Assembly: GCF_000969825.1 (NCBI RefSeq)
Contig: NZ_KQ033919.1
Coordinates: 2,898,509-2,962,508 of the forward strand
Length of the DNA: 64,000 nucleotides
Direction: 5' to 3'
From: Parabacteroides gordonii MS-1 = DSM 23371
Lineage (GTDB): Bacteria > Bacteroidota > Bacteroidia > Bacteroidales > Tannerellaceae
Shown one piece after another: positions 28,479 to 36,977 of this stretch. The first letter of the stretch is position 1. Every line of letters starts with the position of its first letter. A program made the translations under genes and the position numbers. The notes below the pieces were generated by a model that worked only from the letters and a program-made list of their open reading frames with translations, made no database searches and was not told the DNA's origin.

Positions 28479-29642
28479 ATGAAGAATGAAAATGTGATAG
28501 CAAGAATTATCCCGGTGATGCTGGTCTTCTTTACGATGGGTTTTATAGATCTTATCGGGATAGCTACGAATTATGTGAAGAGTGATTTTGACCTTTCCGA
28601 TACGGCAGCCAATGCCTTTTCGGTGATGGTCTTTCTGTGGTTCCTGGTCTTTTCTGTTCCTACAGGAATACTTATGAATAAAATCGGCCGGAAAAAGACG
28701 GTGCTGCTGAGCCTGATAGTCACCTTTGTTGCTTTATGTGTTCCTTTTATCGCTTACAGCAGCGTTTCCATGCTGTTATGTTTTTCTCTTCTCGGACTGG
28801 GGAATACATTGATGCAAGTATCATTAAACCCTTTACTAACCAATATCGTAAGCGGGAATAAACTACCCAGCTTCCTGACATTGGGACAATTCGTAAAAGC
28901 TATAGCTTCTTTTGCTGCTCCGATTATTGCAGCTCAGGCATTGATTCATTATGGCAATTGGAAACTACTTTTCCCGCTTTTTGCTGTTATCACGCTGATT
29001 GCTATCTTTTACCTTTACTTTACCGAAATCAAAGAACATGCCATCGAAGGTAAGCCCTCCTCTTTTAAAGAATGTCTCGGAATGCTGGGGGATCGCATCA
29101 TTCTGATCCTGTTTTTGGGTATATTGGTTCATGTTGGGATCGATGTAGGAGTGAATATTACAGCTCCGAAACTATTGATTGAACGTACCGGTATGGAGCT
29201 GGCTGAAGCTGGTTATGCAACCAGTTTATATTTCCTGTTCCGTACTTGCGGATGTTTTGCAGGTACTTTCATCCTGGCCAGGTTCTCTTCCAGGAATTTC
29301 TTTATCATTAGCGTCTGTCTGATGCTTTTAGGTATTCTTGGGCTTTACTTCAGCTTTAATGCGATGACAATTTATATATGTGTGGCATTTATCGGCTTAG
29401 GAAACTCGAATGTATTTCCGATCATCTTCTCACGTGCCTTAATGTATAAGCCGGCACGCAACAATGAGATTTCCGGACTGATGATCATGGGAATAGCCGG
29501 AGGTGCTGTTTTCCCATTGCTGATGGGGCTTGCTTCCGATAATCTCGGTGGCCAGGTCGGAGCTGTCGTTGTGTTGACGGTTTGTGTGGCTTACCTTGTA
29601 TTTCTTATGTTGAAGTTTAAATCTATACATGAAAAGATATAA
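28479..29642 (+). CDS. MFS sugar transporter, FucP-like
   Basis: This 387-residue protein has about 12 hydrophobic segments and the MFS loop motif NKIGRKKTVL after the second. The overall pattern (GFIDLIGIATNYVKSDF, then SLNPLLTNIV and a C-terminal half starting ILILFLGILVHVGIDVG) resembles the fucose/glucose:H+ symporter group. Its position after the GH32-like gene and before a sugar kinase suggests it imports the released monosaccharide across the inner membrane. The exact sugar is inference. Confidence 0.85.
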   Translation: MKNENVIARIIPVMLVFFTMGFIDLIGIATNYVKSDFDLSDTAANAFSVMVFLWFLVFSVPTGILMNKIGRKKTVLLSLIVTFVALCVPFIAYSSVSMLLCFSLLGLGNTLMQVSLNPLLTNIVSGNKLPSFLTLGQFVKAIASFAAPIIAAQALIHYGNWKLLFPLFAVITLIAIFYLYFTEIKEHAIEGKPSSFKECLGMLGDRIILILFLGILVHVGIDVGVNITAPKLLIERTGMELAEAGYATSLYFLFRTCGCFAGTFILARFSSRNFFIISVCLMLLGILGLYFSFNAMTIYICVAFIGLGNSNVFPIIFSRALMYKPARNNEISGLMIMGIAGGAVFPLLMGLASDNLGGQVGAVVVLTVCVAYLVFLMLKFKSIHEKI

Positions 29643-29688
29643 TCCTGTCGAAATATAGATATTGGACGAACATTCATGCCAAAATACG

Positions 29689-29696
29689 TAACTTTG
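29689..29696 (+). promoter_or_regulatory. Possible -7 element for the FGGY kinase gene
   Basis: TAACTTTG matches TANNTTTG exactly. No good -33 element is at the usual distance. It would give a leader of about 90 bases, suggesting the kinase can be expressed apart from the PUL. Confidence 0.4.
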
Positions 29697-29792
29697 CTGT
29701 TAATTAGCTGTGTCCTACAATTCTATAATAAAATTTAAAGATAGGATTTTCCTGAATATACATTTAATGATTAGTAATTAAAGAAATAAAAT

Positions 29793-31142
29793 ATGTGCTT
29801 TATTGGAATAGACATCGGAACCAGTTCTATCAGCAGTGTAGCTTATGATCTGAAAAAGAACAAAATAGAATCGCTCACAATCGCCAACGACTCAGTGATT
29901 GTCTCGGAGGTTCTTTGGGAGAAAACCCAATCTCCGGACAGAATCATCGAGATTGTGGAAGAAATAATGGAGGATTTCTCTTCCCGTTACCCGGATATTA
30001 AAGGAATTGGTGTTACGGGGCAAATGCATGGAATACTTTATTTGAATGAACAAGGCAAAGCGGTCAGTCCGCTTTATACCTGGCAAGATGGAAGAGGAAA
30101 TCAGTTATATCGTGAGGATAAGACCTATGCAGCTTATTTGTCGGAAGAAACAGGCTATGCGCTGGCAACAGGTTTCGGTCTGGTAACGCATTTCTATAAC
30201 CAGGTAAATGGGCTGGTTCCCGACAATGCGAAACGGATCTGTACGATCATGGACTATGTCGTCATGAAGTTATCCGGACAGAAAACGCCTCTTACTGATT
30301 ACTCGAATGGCGCAAGCATCGGCTTTTTCGATACGAAAAACCTGTGTTTTGATCATGCCGCTCTGGAAAAAGTGGGGATCGATCTTTCTATTTTACCGGA
30401 ATTGTCGGAATCTGCCACTTGCTGTGGTTATAATAAGCGGCAGATACCCGTATATTCAGCGATAGGAGATAACCAGGCCGCTTTCCTCGGATCGGTAAAG
30501 GATATCCATCATTCTATTCATATAACCGTAGGGACAAGCAGCCAGATCTCTGTCTACTCCGATAAGTTTATAAAAATACCGGAACTGGATACAAGGCCCT
30601 TCCCCGGCGGTGGATACATACTGGTGGGAGCTGCTCTTTGTGGCGGTCAGGCATTTGTTATGTTGAAAAACTTTTTTGAGCAGACTCTGCGGGCTTTTCT
30701 ACCGGCATTATCAGATGAACAACTCCAGGCCGGCGGTTTGGATCTTTACCGGGTGATGACTTCTGTTCCCTATAAAGAAGACGTTTGTGATCTTCCCATT
30801 GTTGAAACTCTATTTGACGGAACCCGTTTTGCTCCGTGGAAACGTGGCCATATTGAAAATATATCTCTTTCTAATTTTACTCCGGAAAATTTAATATTGG
30901 GTTTTCTGAAAGGTATCAGTCGTGAACTGCATGATTTTTATCAAAGGCTGCCGGAGAATATCCGTCATGGGAAAGATGTTATCGTTGGTTCGGGGAATGC
31001 CCTTAAGAGAAATCCGCTCCTGTGTCAGGCATTTGAAGAATTATTCGGATGCAAGTTATCTTTTTCTTTGTATCAGGAGGAGGCCGCTTTTGGCGCTTGT
31101 CTGAGTGCTGTTAAAGGAGAAGACAGATGTGAAATCGCTTAA
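29793..31142 (+). CDS. FGGY-family carbohydrate kinase, sedoheptulokinase-like
   Basis: This 449-residue kinase has the FGGY layout: phosphate-1 loop GIDIGTSS (5-12), GVTGQMHGILYL, and later VGSGNALKRNP. Several stretches are more like sedoheptulokinase than xylulokinase as I recall them: TWQDGR, ATGFG followed by a Thr, TDYSNGASIGFF and IGDNQAAFLGS. The reaction would be ATP-dependent phosphorylation of a ketose. No PfkB- or ROK-type fructokinase is visible nearby, so this may be the kinase for the PUL product. Xylulose or fructose remain possible substrates. Confidence 0.78.
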   Translation: MCFIGIDIGTSSISSVAYDLKKNKIESLTIANDSVIVSEVLWEKTQSPDRIIEIVEEIMEDFSSRYPDIKGIGVTGQMHGILYLNEQGKAVSPLYTWQDGRGNQLYREDKTYAAYLSEETGYALATGFGLVTHFYNQVNGLVPDNAKRICTIMDYVVMKLSGQKTPLTDYSNGASIGFFDTKNLCFDHAALEKVGIDLSILPELSESATCCGYNKRQIPVYSAIGDNQAAFLGSVKDIHHSIHITVGTSSQISVYSDKFIKIPELDTRPFPGGGYILVGAALCGGQAFVMLKNFFEQTLRAFLPALSDEQLQAGGLDLYRVMTSVPYKEDVCDLPIVETLFDGTRFAPWKRGHIENISLSNFTPENLILGFLKGISRELHDFYQRLPENIRHGKDVIVGSGNALKRNPLLCQAFEELFGCKLSFSLYQEEAAFGACLSAVKGEDRCEIA

Positions 31143-31233
31143 AGAAAAATGAAGCAGAAGGACTGATTCTTTTAAAAGAAGGAAAAGTATAAATTGTTGC
31201 CAGGATGTTTTTCTGAAAATATCGTTTAATGGT

Positions 31234-31265
31234 GTTGTGTATGTAAAAAGTACATTCTACATTTG
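31234..31265 (+). promoter_or_regulatory. Promoter for the EamA transporter gene
   Basis: TACATTTG (31258-31265) is an exact -7 match, and GTTG (31234-31237) lies 20 bases upstream as a near -33 element. Confidence 0.55.
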
Positions 31266-31306
31266 CCGCCCATTATCGATATATTAATCAGCAAATATCT
31301 ACTTAT

Positions 31307-32242
31307 ATGAATGCAAAGGTGAAAGGATACATGCTGGGAGCCATAGCGGCTGCCACTTATGGTATGAATCCTCTTTTTGCTCTTCCTCTTTATAAAGCGG
31401 GGATGGATCCTGACTCTGTTTTGTTTTTCAGATACCTGTTTGCCATTCCGGTGCTGGGTATTATGTTGAAGGCGAGAGGCCGGAATTTTAAGCTATGCCG
31501 GAGAGATTTGGTGCCGTTGGTTGTCCTGGGATTTCTGGTAGCTTTCTCTTCGCTTGCTTTGTTCCAAAGTTATAATTACATGGAAGCCGGCATTGCATCG
31601 ACCTTGTTGTTTGTCTATCCGATCATGGTTGCGCTGATCATGTCGCTGCTTTTTAAGGAGAAATTGACCTTGCAAACCGTCCTTTGCATAATGCTCGCAT
31701 TAGGAGGTATAGGGTTGCTTTATCAAACCGGTAGCGGTGCGACACTCAATACGGTGGGTGTCCTTCTGGTCATGGGATCGGCACTCAGCTACGCTATTTA
31801 TATCGTAGGCGTAAACCGTCCGAGGCTGAAAGATATAGCGACTCTTAAGCTGACCTTTTACGTTTTGCTTTTCGGTGTGTCGCTTTTTCTGATCCGTGTG
31901 GATTTCGGGCGGAGCCTGCATATAGCCAATGACTGGTATCTGTGGGGTAACCTGATCGCTTTGGCTATCTTTCCCACTGCCATATCCTTCCTGTGTACCA
32001 CGCAGGCCATACAATACATCGGTTCTACTCCGACAGCCATACTCGGTGCTCTCGAGCCTTTGACAGCTGTCTTTTTCGGTGTTACCATCTTCGGCGAAGT
32101 GCTAACACCCCGGCTGGGTTGTGGCATTGTGATGATCATTCTGGCCGTCACGCTCATTATTGCCGGAAGCAATGTCACGACTTATCTGATCCGTTTCAGA
32201 AAGCTGTTTCCCCGGCTTCCGCTCAAGAAAAAAAATGGTTGA
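31307..32242 (+). CDS. EamA/DMT-family membrane transporter
   Basis: The product of 311 residues has about 10 hydrophobic segments in two homologous EamA halves. The first begins MLGAIAAATYGMNPLFALPLYKAG; the second includes GSALSYAIYIVGVN and ILGALEPLTAVFFGVTIFGE. This family exports or imports small metabolites. Its own promoter and the gap upstream suggest it is not part of the PUL 2 operon. The substrate is unknown. Confidence 0.88.
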   Translation: MNAKVKGYMLGAIAAATYGMNPLFALPLYKAGMDPDSVLFFRYLFAIPVLGIMLKARGRNFKLCRRDLVPLVVLGFLVAFSSLALFQSYNYMEAGIASTLLFVYPIMVALIMSLLFKEKLTLQTVLCIMLALGGIGLLYQTGSGATLNTVGVLLVMGSALSYAIYIVGVNRPRLKDIATLKLTFYVLLFGVSLFLIRVDFGRSLHIANDWYLWGNLIALAIFPTAISFLCTTQAIQYIGSTPTAILGALEPLTAVFFGVTIFGEVLTPRLGCGIVMIILAVTLIIAGSNVTTYLIRFRKLFPRLPLKKKNG

Positions 32243-32351
32243 ATGTATTTGTAAATACAGGGAATTTGTATATCTTTCCTCTCTCGAAATAGACCTTAGT
32301 TATCAGGGGCTTATCCCATTCTACTTTAAATAATCTCCTATTCAAATTAAT

Positions 32352-32439
32352 GGCCGATAATTGTCAGCCATACGGTCGATAATTATCAACCATACGGCTG
32401 ACGGTTATCGGCCATTCGGCTGATGTCTATCAACCGTTG
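32352..32439. repeat. Four-unit 22-bp tandem array of imperfect palindromes
   Basis: Units start at 32352, 32374, 32396 and 32418. Each has an 18-bp imperfect dyad followed by a 4-bp linker (ATAC, ATAC, ATTC, GTTG). Unit 1 is GGCCGATAATTGTCAGCC and unit 2 is GGTCGATAATTATCAACC. Between these two, positions 3 and 16 change together from C/G to T/A, which keeps the pair. Unit 2 pairs at eight of its nine positions. Units 3 and 4 are more diverged. Confidence 0.85.
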
Positions 32440-32449
32440 ATTAGTCGCT

Positions 32450-32469
32450 GTACTAATTTAAATTAGTAC
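32450..32469. promoter_or_regulatory. Perfect 20-bp palindrome
   Basis: GTACTAATTT followed directly by AAATTAGTAC is fully self-complementary. It lies 10 bases after the dyad array and 126 bases upstream of the TPR-HTH gene. It could be a dimeric-regulator site. Confidence 0.6.
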
Positions 32470-32595
32470 GTATAGTAATCCCAAATAGATCGGCAGGAAA
32501 ATTCAGTTTCTTCGGTAGATCATTTCTTTCCCATAATTGATGTCCAAATTAATTTTATTCGTATTTTCGTTCCAAATAACACACAAGTATTAATT

Positions 32596-34206
32596 ATGAA
32601 AAACGCCGTATTACTATTCCTTCTTTCCTGTCTGTTCTTTGGTTGTAATAAAGACAGCGAAGCCCGCTTAAAGATAAAAGATGCAGAAGAACTGATTATG
32701 TCCGAAAAACCGGATAGTGCTTTTGTGCTTTTGGAGAGCATTACGAATCCGGATGTGCTGAATGATAAGGCCTTTGCTCATTTCTGTTTGATTTATGCCC
32801 GATTGTCTGAACAGTTGGGTGAAGATATGCCGTTTGTCCCGCAGATGGAACGGGCAAATGCGTATTTTGAAAAGCATGGTTCTCCGGAAGAAAAGATGAA
32901 TTGTTTGTTGTATTTGGGGATGTCTTATGAAGAGGAAACAGATTTCGAATGGGCGATGAAATCGTACTTACAAGCGGTGGAGATAGCGAAAAAAGCGAAA
33001 AAATATTTGTTGATGGGGAAATTGTATAACAAGATTGCTGAATTACATGATTTTGATGATAATTATGATGAGGCAGAACGCTATCTTTTACTGAGTGGTG
33101 AATCTTATCTGCAGGGGAATGATAGTGTAAATTATATTTATTCGATTCGGAATATTGGAAGGCTTTATCTGTTAAAAAAAGAATATGAAGAGGCATCGAA
33201 ATATTTTCAGAAAGCTTATCGACAGGCTTTGCCTATGAATGATTCTTTATTGTTGAGTTCTTTGACAAATCGGTTGGGGAATAATTATAAAGAAATGAAG
33301 AACTATTCGTTGGCAGAAGATTATCTGTTTAAATCGATAGCTTATGATGAAGCAGGCAGTGCACCGACTTATTTGGCATTGGCTGATTTGTATACAGAAA
33401 AAGGAGAATACGCTAAAGCACGTGAATATATAGAAATGGCTATTTTGCATAAAACGGCTGACCGACCACTGACCGGTGGAATATTATACAGATCGTATAT
33501 GCTGGAAAAAGAATTGGGTAATTATTCTTTGTCGTTGGACTATTATGAACGTTTTAACCACTTTGCAGATTCCATTGCTGAATTACAGGCTAAGACAGAT
33601 GTTTTAAAAGCAGAAAAGCGATATGAATATGCAGAAATATTGAATGAAAATACGAAATTAGAGTTAGGATATTATCGATATTTCATTTGTAGTATTTTTG
33701 TGTTTTTGATGTTTGTTATTCTTGTTGCTAAATATAAATATAGTCTTACTAAAAAAAATGAGAAGTTGAGAAATAAACAAATGGAAATAAATAATGTATT
33801 GCAGGAGAAAGAATATGCAGTGCAGGGGTTAAGTGAAAAAATATCAGGTATCCGAAAGGGTATATTGGAGAATTCGGATGTATATAAAAAAATGATTCGA
33901 AATGCCCAATCGATAGAGGACGCTAAAAAGAATCTGTTGACGGATCAGGAATGGCTGGCATTGTATGAGTTATTGCGAATGGCATATCCATTCTTTATGG
34001 ATAGCTTGCAAAAGAAGTTCCCTGGTTTGACTGAAACAGAAAAGCGTTTTTGTTGTTTACTGAAATTAGGTTTGAATAATCAGCAGTTAGCTGTATTCTT
34101 AGATATACAACCGACATCTGTTGATCGTAAGCGTTATAGGATCCGGAAAAAGGGGTATTTGGAAAATACAGGAATAACCTTGGAAGAAGTCATTTCCGAG
34201 TTTTAA
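32596..34206 (+). CDS. Membrane-anchored TPR regulator with C-terminal helix-turn-helix
   Basis: This 536-residue protein has a lipobox (FFGC, Cys17) and tetratricopeptide repeats from about 60 to 310 (YNKIAELHDFDDNYDEAERYL is one). A single membrane segment lies at about 357-378, then a coiled coil, then a LuxR-like helix-turn-helix at about 478-525 (LTETEKRFCCLLKLGLNNQQLAVFL, SVDRKRYRIRKKG). The topology suggests a periplasmic TPR sensor and a cytoplasmic DNA-binding end, as in many Bacteroidetes one-component regulators. It probably controls the small secreted-protein genes downstream. The gene is AT-rich compared with neighbouring core genes. Confidence 0.85.
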   Translation: MKNAVLLFLLSCLFFGCNKDSEARLKIKDAEELIMSEKPDSAFVLLESITNPDVLNDKAFAHFCLIYARLSEQLGEDMPFVPQMERANAYFEKHGSPEEKMNCLLYLGMSYEEETDFEWAMKSYLQAVEIAKKAKKYLLMGKLYNKIAELHDFDDNYDEAERYLLLSGESYLQGNDSVNYIYSIRNIGRLYLLKKEYEEASKYFQKAYRQALPMNDSLLLSSLTNRLGNNYKEMKNYSLAEDYLFKSIAYDEAGSAPTYLALADLYTEKGEYAKAREYIEMAILHKTADRPLTGGILYRSYMLEKELGNYSLSLDYYERFNHFADSIAELQAKTDVLKAEKRYEYAEILNENTKLELGYYRYFICSIFVFLMFVILVAKYKYSLTKKNEKLRNKQMEINNVLQEKEYAVQGLSEKISGIRKGILENSDVYKKMIRNAQSIEDAKKNLLTDQEWLALYELLRMAYPFFMDSLQKKFPGLTETEKRFCCLLKLGLNNQQLAVFLDIQPTSVDRKRYRIRKKGYLENTGITLEEVISEF

Positions 34207-34228
34207 ATATAACTTTGGAATGGGGTAT

Positions 34229-34272
34229 AAACACCCTCTGTACATATATAATTATATGTACAGAGGGTGTTT
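34229..34272 (+). terminator. Strong hairpin after the TPR-HTH gene
   Basis: The arms (34229-34248 and 34253-34272) form a perfect 20-bp stem around TAAT. The right arm ends GAGGGTGTTT. An upstream reading of the next gene from 34215 would cross this hairpin and is rejected. Confidence 0.8.
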
Positions 34273-34344
34273 GTTGTCTGATAATCTGTTTGTTATCGTA
34301 TTTTGTGGAATTGGCTCACTGTACATGGCATTTGCTGTTTAAAA

Positions 34345-34377
34345 TTTGTTCTTTCGTTCATAGACTCTATACCTTTG
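34345..34377 (+). promoter_or_regulatory. Promoter for the small secreted protein gene
   Basis: TTTG (34345-34348), then 21 bases, then TACCTTTG (34370-34377): both elements match the Bacteroidetes consensus. Confidence 0.75.
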
Positions 34378-34403
34378 CTACCGAAAATAGAACAATTAGA
34401 ATA

Positions 34404-34739
34404 ATGAAAAGATTTCTATTAATTATGGCGTTGTTATGCGTAACAATGGCTGGTTTTGCAAAAAGGGATAAGATTGATTTGGATGATCAATCTCGGTCTC
34501 TAAAGCCTTTTATCGAAGTATATATCGATAATCAGATGTTAGAATTTGAGATTTCAGAAGAGTTGGGAACATTGGATATATTAATAGAAGATGTTTCAGG
34601 AAATGTGGTTTTCAGTTCAGTAATTGGTGGAAATCATGTTGCTATTCCTCTGGGTTTGGATTTGAAAAAAGGAGACTATGTACTTATTATTGCAAATAAA
34701 GAAAATATTCTTTTGGGGAATTTTTCTATAGAAGAATAA
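34404..34739 (+). CDS. Small secreted protein, DUF3244-like
   Basis: The product is 111 residues with a clear signal peptide (MKRFLLIMALLCVTMAGFA). The rest is beta-rich: an IEVYIDNQMLEFEI strand, TLDILIEDVSGNVVFSSVI, then GDYVLIIANKENILLGNFSI. This resembles DUF3244-type small exported proteins of Bacteroidales (recalled, not tested). The ATG at 34404 is chosen because a consensus promoter ends at 34377. The function is unknown. It sits between the regulator and a lipoprotein gene. Confidence 0.7.
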   Translation: MKRFLLIMALLCVTMAGFAKRDKIDLDDQSRSLKPFIEVYIDNQMLEFEISEELGTLDILIEDVSGNVVFSSVIGGNHVAIPLGLDLKKGDYVLIIANKENILLGNFSIEE

Positions 34740-34812
34740 TTATATGCTTTTGATAAGTTAGAATTACAAGTTTTTGATATAATATAAAAATTACTAACTA
34801 ATTATTAATGAA

Positions 34813-36012
34813 ATGAATGTGTTTAAATTATGTGTCGCCACAGTATTTTGTTTTATGGTGGCTTCTTGTTCTAACGAAGATTTGGAAAATGTATCTGTGC
34901 CTGATGGAATGCCTAGAACTAAGTCTGTAGAAAATACTGTAGAGTTATCAACCGTAGCTCAATTATTGGCTTCTATCGAAATTGATCAAACAGTGATGAA
35001 TGAGGTTAAAGCTGGTGTTGAACGTTCTCTAAAATATGGATTGGATGAAGAGTATCGATTTACAGATCTGTTAAAACCTTCTTTGAGTAAAATACAACGT
35101 ACTTCTGGGCCTTCTTTATTGCTGCAGAAAATGACCGATGCATTAAATGTACAGCAAGAACAATTAAAGTCGGGAATGTCTAGTTCTGATTTTTTTAATT
35201 GTTTATCAGATAGTGATATTCAAATTTATTGGCCTTTTTCTGAAAAATGGGATGGATGTACCCAGCCTGTATTATTATATGCAACTAACGATAATAATAA
35301 AGCATGTAAAATTCATTTAGAGGATGGACTAATAGGAGTAGATACAATAAGAACTACACAAGACTTTATGAAAAAAAACACAGTCTGGATAATATCTGTG
35401 AATGAAACATCTTATGATGAATTGCCTGATTTTGAAAATGGCGAGTATGTAAATAAAAATGGAGTTTTCTTTTATAGCGAAATAGCAAATGAATGGTTAA
35501 ATAAAATGCAGAGTAAATCTCGCTTAGGTTTAATGGATCCTGTTCACATAGGGGAAGTGACTGTTTATGAAGAAGATGGCTCTGGAGGTCCTGAGGTTTA
35601 TTTTATGTGGGGACATGCTGGCGGTGGTATGGGATTACCAATACAAGGGTATATAAATACATATAGACTGAATTTGTCGCTAGGCGAAGTCGGTTTGGTA
35701 AAACAGCTCAACTTGAATATTCAACCGAATTGGACATCTTATCAAAAAACAAATGCATTGATTATTCTTGAAAAAGACGGAGGTAAAGATAAGACTGCAA
35801 CAAGAAATTTGATTTATACAAATCCTAGTGGAATGACAGATGTGACAGTTCCAATTGATTTTAAATATGAGAGACGGGATGAATGGTTATATGACGGAAT
35901 TTTTGAAAGAAGCAAGATTTTTAGTTCTGCTAATAGAGCTAGTGATGGATCGTATAAGCAATATCATGGTAGTGGCATTTATTTTACTTTGCCAACTCCA
36001 GGCTTTAATTAA
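34813..36012 (+). CDS. Uncharacterised exported lipoprotein
   Basis: I do not recognise this 399-residue protein. It has a lipobox (VASC, Cys19) and a helical region at about 45-130 (TVAQLLASIEIDQTVMNEVK, SLLLQKMTDALNVQQEQL). A beta-rich C-terminal half contains a Gly-rich GHAGGGMGLP and a KTNALIILEKDGGKDK stretch. It follows the small secreted protein by 73 bases and shares its AT-rich composition, so the two may be one unit. Confidence 0.65.
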   Translation: MNVFKLCVATVFCFMVASCSNEDLENVSVPDGMPRTKSVENTVELSTVAQLLASIEIDQTVMNEVKAGVERSLKYGLDEEYRFTDLLKPSLSKIQRTSGPSLLLQKMTDALNVQQEQLKSGMSSSDFFNCLSDSDIQIYWPFSEKWDGCTQPVLLYATNDNNKACKIHLEDGLIGVDTIRTTQDFMKKNTVWIISVNETSYDELPDFENGEYVNKNGVFFYSEIANEWLNKMQSKSRLGLMDPVHIGEVTVYEEDGSGGPEVYFMWGHAGGGMGLPIQGYINTYRLNLSLGEVGLVKQLNLNIQPNWTSYQKTNALIILEKDGGKDKTATRNLIYTNPSGMTDVTVPIDFKYERRDEWLYDGIFERSKIFSSANRASDGSYKQYHGSGIYFTLPTPGFN

Positions 36013-36102
36013 TAATAAATAATGAGAAATCCCGTTATAATAAAAATTATTTGTTCATATAAATAAAAAGTATTAATTATTAACTTATCTAATTAGTCAG
36101 TA

Positions 36103-36561
36103 ATGAAAAAGATATTAGTTTTAATGGGATTCATATTATCCTCTATTTTTAGTCAGGTACAAGCTGCCGATATTGAAGCGCGTACAGGAATTATGGGAGG
36201 TGATGTTTGGGGACTTCAAGCAGGAGCCTATATAGATTTTCCGCAATCAAAGTTGTTTTCAATTCAGACTGGACTCTTGTTTCATACAGCTAACGGATCA
36301 GCTATTTTCAATAGTACATGGGGTATTGATTTAAATATTCCGGTTTATGCATCATTCCATGTACCTTTAAATGAAAAGGCTAACCTTCGTTTGAATGGTG
36401 GTGCGTATTTGGGCACAGGGTCTGAATTGCAGATTGGTGCTACAGCAGAAGTTGGTGTGGAAGTAAAAAGATTTTTTTTGAGCGTAAACTGCTTCCAAAA
36501 TTGTATAAATAGCCAGGAATTCTTAATTGGAGTATCTGTTGGCTATAAATTCCATTTATAA
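36103..36561 (+). CDS. Small outer-membrane beta-barrel protein
   Basis: This 152-residue protein has a signal peptide (ending near VQAAD), alternating beta-strands (LQAGAYIDFP, FSIQTGLLFHTA, NLRLNGGAYLGTG) and a closing VSVGYKFHL strand. The aromatic/hydrophobic C-terminus is typical of an outer-membrane barrel in the porin-like or OmpA-barrel group. A truncated paralogue lies just downstream. The function is unknown. Confidence 0.75.
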   Translation: MKKILVLMGFILSSIFSQVQAADIEARTGIMGGDVWGLQAGAYIDFPQSKLFSIQTGLLFHTANGSAIFNSTWGIDLNIPVYASFHVPLNEKANLRLNGGAYLGTGSELQIGATAEVGVEVKRFFLSVNCFQNCINSQEFLIGVSVGYKFHL

Positions 36562-36571
36562 TCAATCTAGT

Positions 36572-36604
36572 TTTGATTGCGAGACGTTTAAAATCTTACC
36601 TTTG
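36572..36604 (+). promoter_or_regulatory. Consensus promoter with no intact gene behind it
   Basis: TTTG (36572-36575), 21 bases, then TACCTTTG (36597-36604). A terminator hairpin begins only about 22 bases after the -7 element, so any transcript would be about 55 bases long. Confidence 0.65.
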
Positions 36605-36625
36605 TGAGAATTTGATTATAATAAA

Positions 36626-36667
36626 AATAACAACACTTCAGTTAAAACGAAGTGTTGTTATTCATTT
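36626..36667 (+). terminator. Intrinsic terminator between the barrel gene and its broken paralogue
   Basis: AATAACAACACTTC (36626-36639) pairs perfectly with GAAGTGTTGTTATT (36649-36662), followed by CATTTT. Confidence 0.75.
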
Positions 36668-36928
36668 TATAAGAAAACCGGCGATTGGAATTTTGGCTTG
36701 GATATCCCTCTGTATGCCTCTTTTCGGATACCTGTAAATAATACTTTGAAAGTTCGTTTGAATGCAGGGCCTTTTATCGGATTTGCTTCTCCTCTAAATC
36801 TAGGAACAGCAGTAGAAGGTGGTATCGAATATCATAAATATTATGTCGGCGTTTCTTGGCTTCAAAACTTTATCAATCAAAATTGTGCCCGTCTGCATTT
36901 CTCTATCGGCTATAAATTTGCATTGTGA
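36668..36928 (+). pseudogene. C-terminal fragment of a beta-barrel paralogue
   Basis: The frame reads TGDWNFGLDIPLYASFRIPV onward and ends FSIGYKFAL. It matches the second half of the neighbouring barrel protein (GIDLNIPVYASFHVPL ... VGYKFHL). The signal peptide and first strands are missing, and the only start available is an internal TTG Leu codon at 36698. It lies behind a terminator and is therefore most likely a relic. Its last 57 bases are inside the first copy of the 58-bp duplication. Confidence 0.75.
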
Positions 36929-36929
36929 C
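36872..36929 (+). repeat. 58-bp direct repeat, left copy
   Basis: The sequence from ATCAATCAAAATTGTGCCC to TTGCATTGTGAC is identical, by eye, to 37605-37662. It includes the end of the barrel fragment and its stop codon. The two copies flank the toxin-antitoxin genes. Confidence 0.9.
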
Positions 36930-36977
36930 TATCGCTTATTAACCGGGCTGACTCAGCTACTCTCGTCCCCTTTAGTT

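Larger units (their letters stand above)
32243..32595. other. 353-bp intergenic stretch holding a dyad array and a 20-bp palindrome
   Basis: No gene is seen. The stretch holds the four-unit array at 32352-32439 and the palindrome at 32450-32469. TATTTTCG at 32562-32569 is a near-consensus -7 element for the next gene. Confidence 0.6.

Noticed and set aside
32352-32439. Plasmid-type iterons or a replication origin
   Set aside because: The 22-bp period resembles iterons, but the units are palindromic and divergent, and no replication initiator gene is near.
34215-34403. Longer N-terminus for the small secreted protein
   Set aside because: The extension would read through a perfect 20-bp terminator stem and starts upstream of a consensus promoter. 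The ATG at 34404 gives a clean signal peptide.
36698-36928. A separate 76-residue gene
   Set aside because: The only start is an internal TTG Leu codon of a barrel domain, there is no signal peptide, and it sits behind a terminator. It is listed as a pseudogene.
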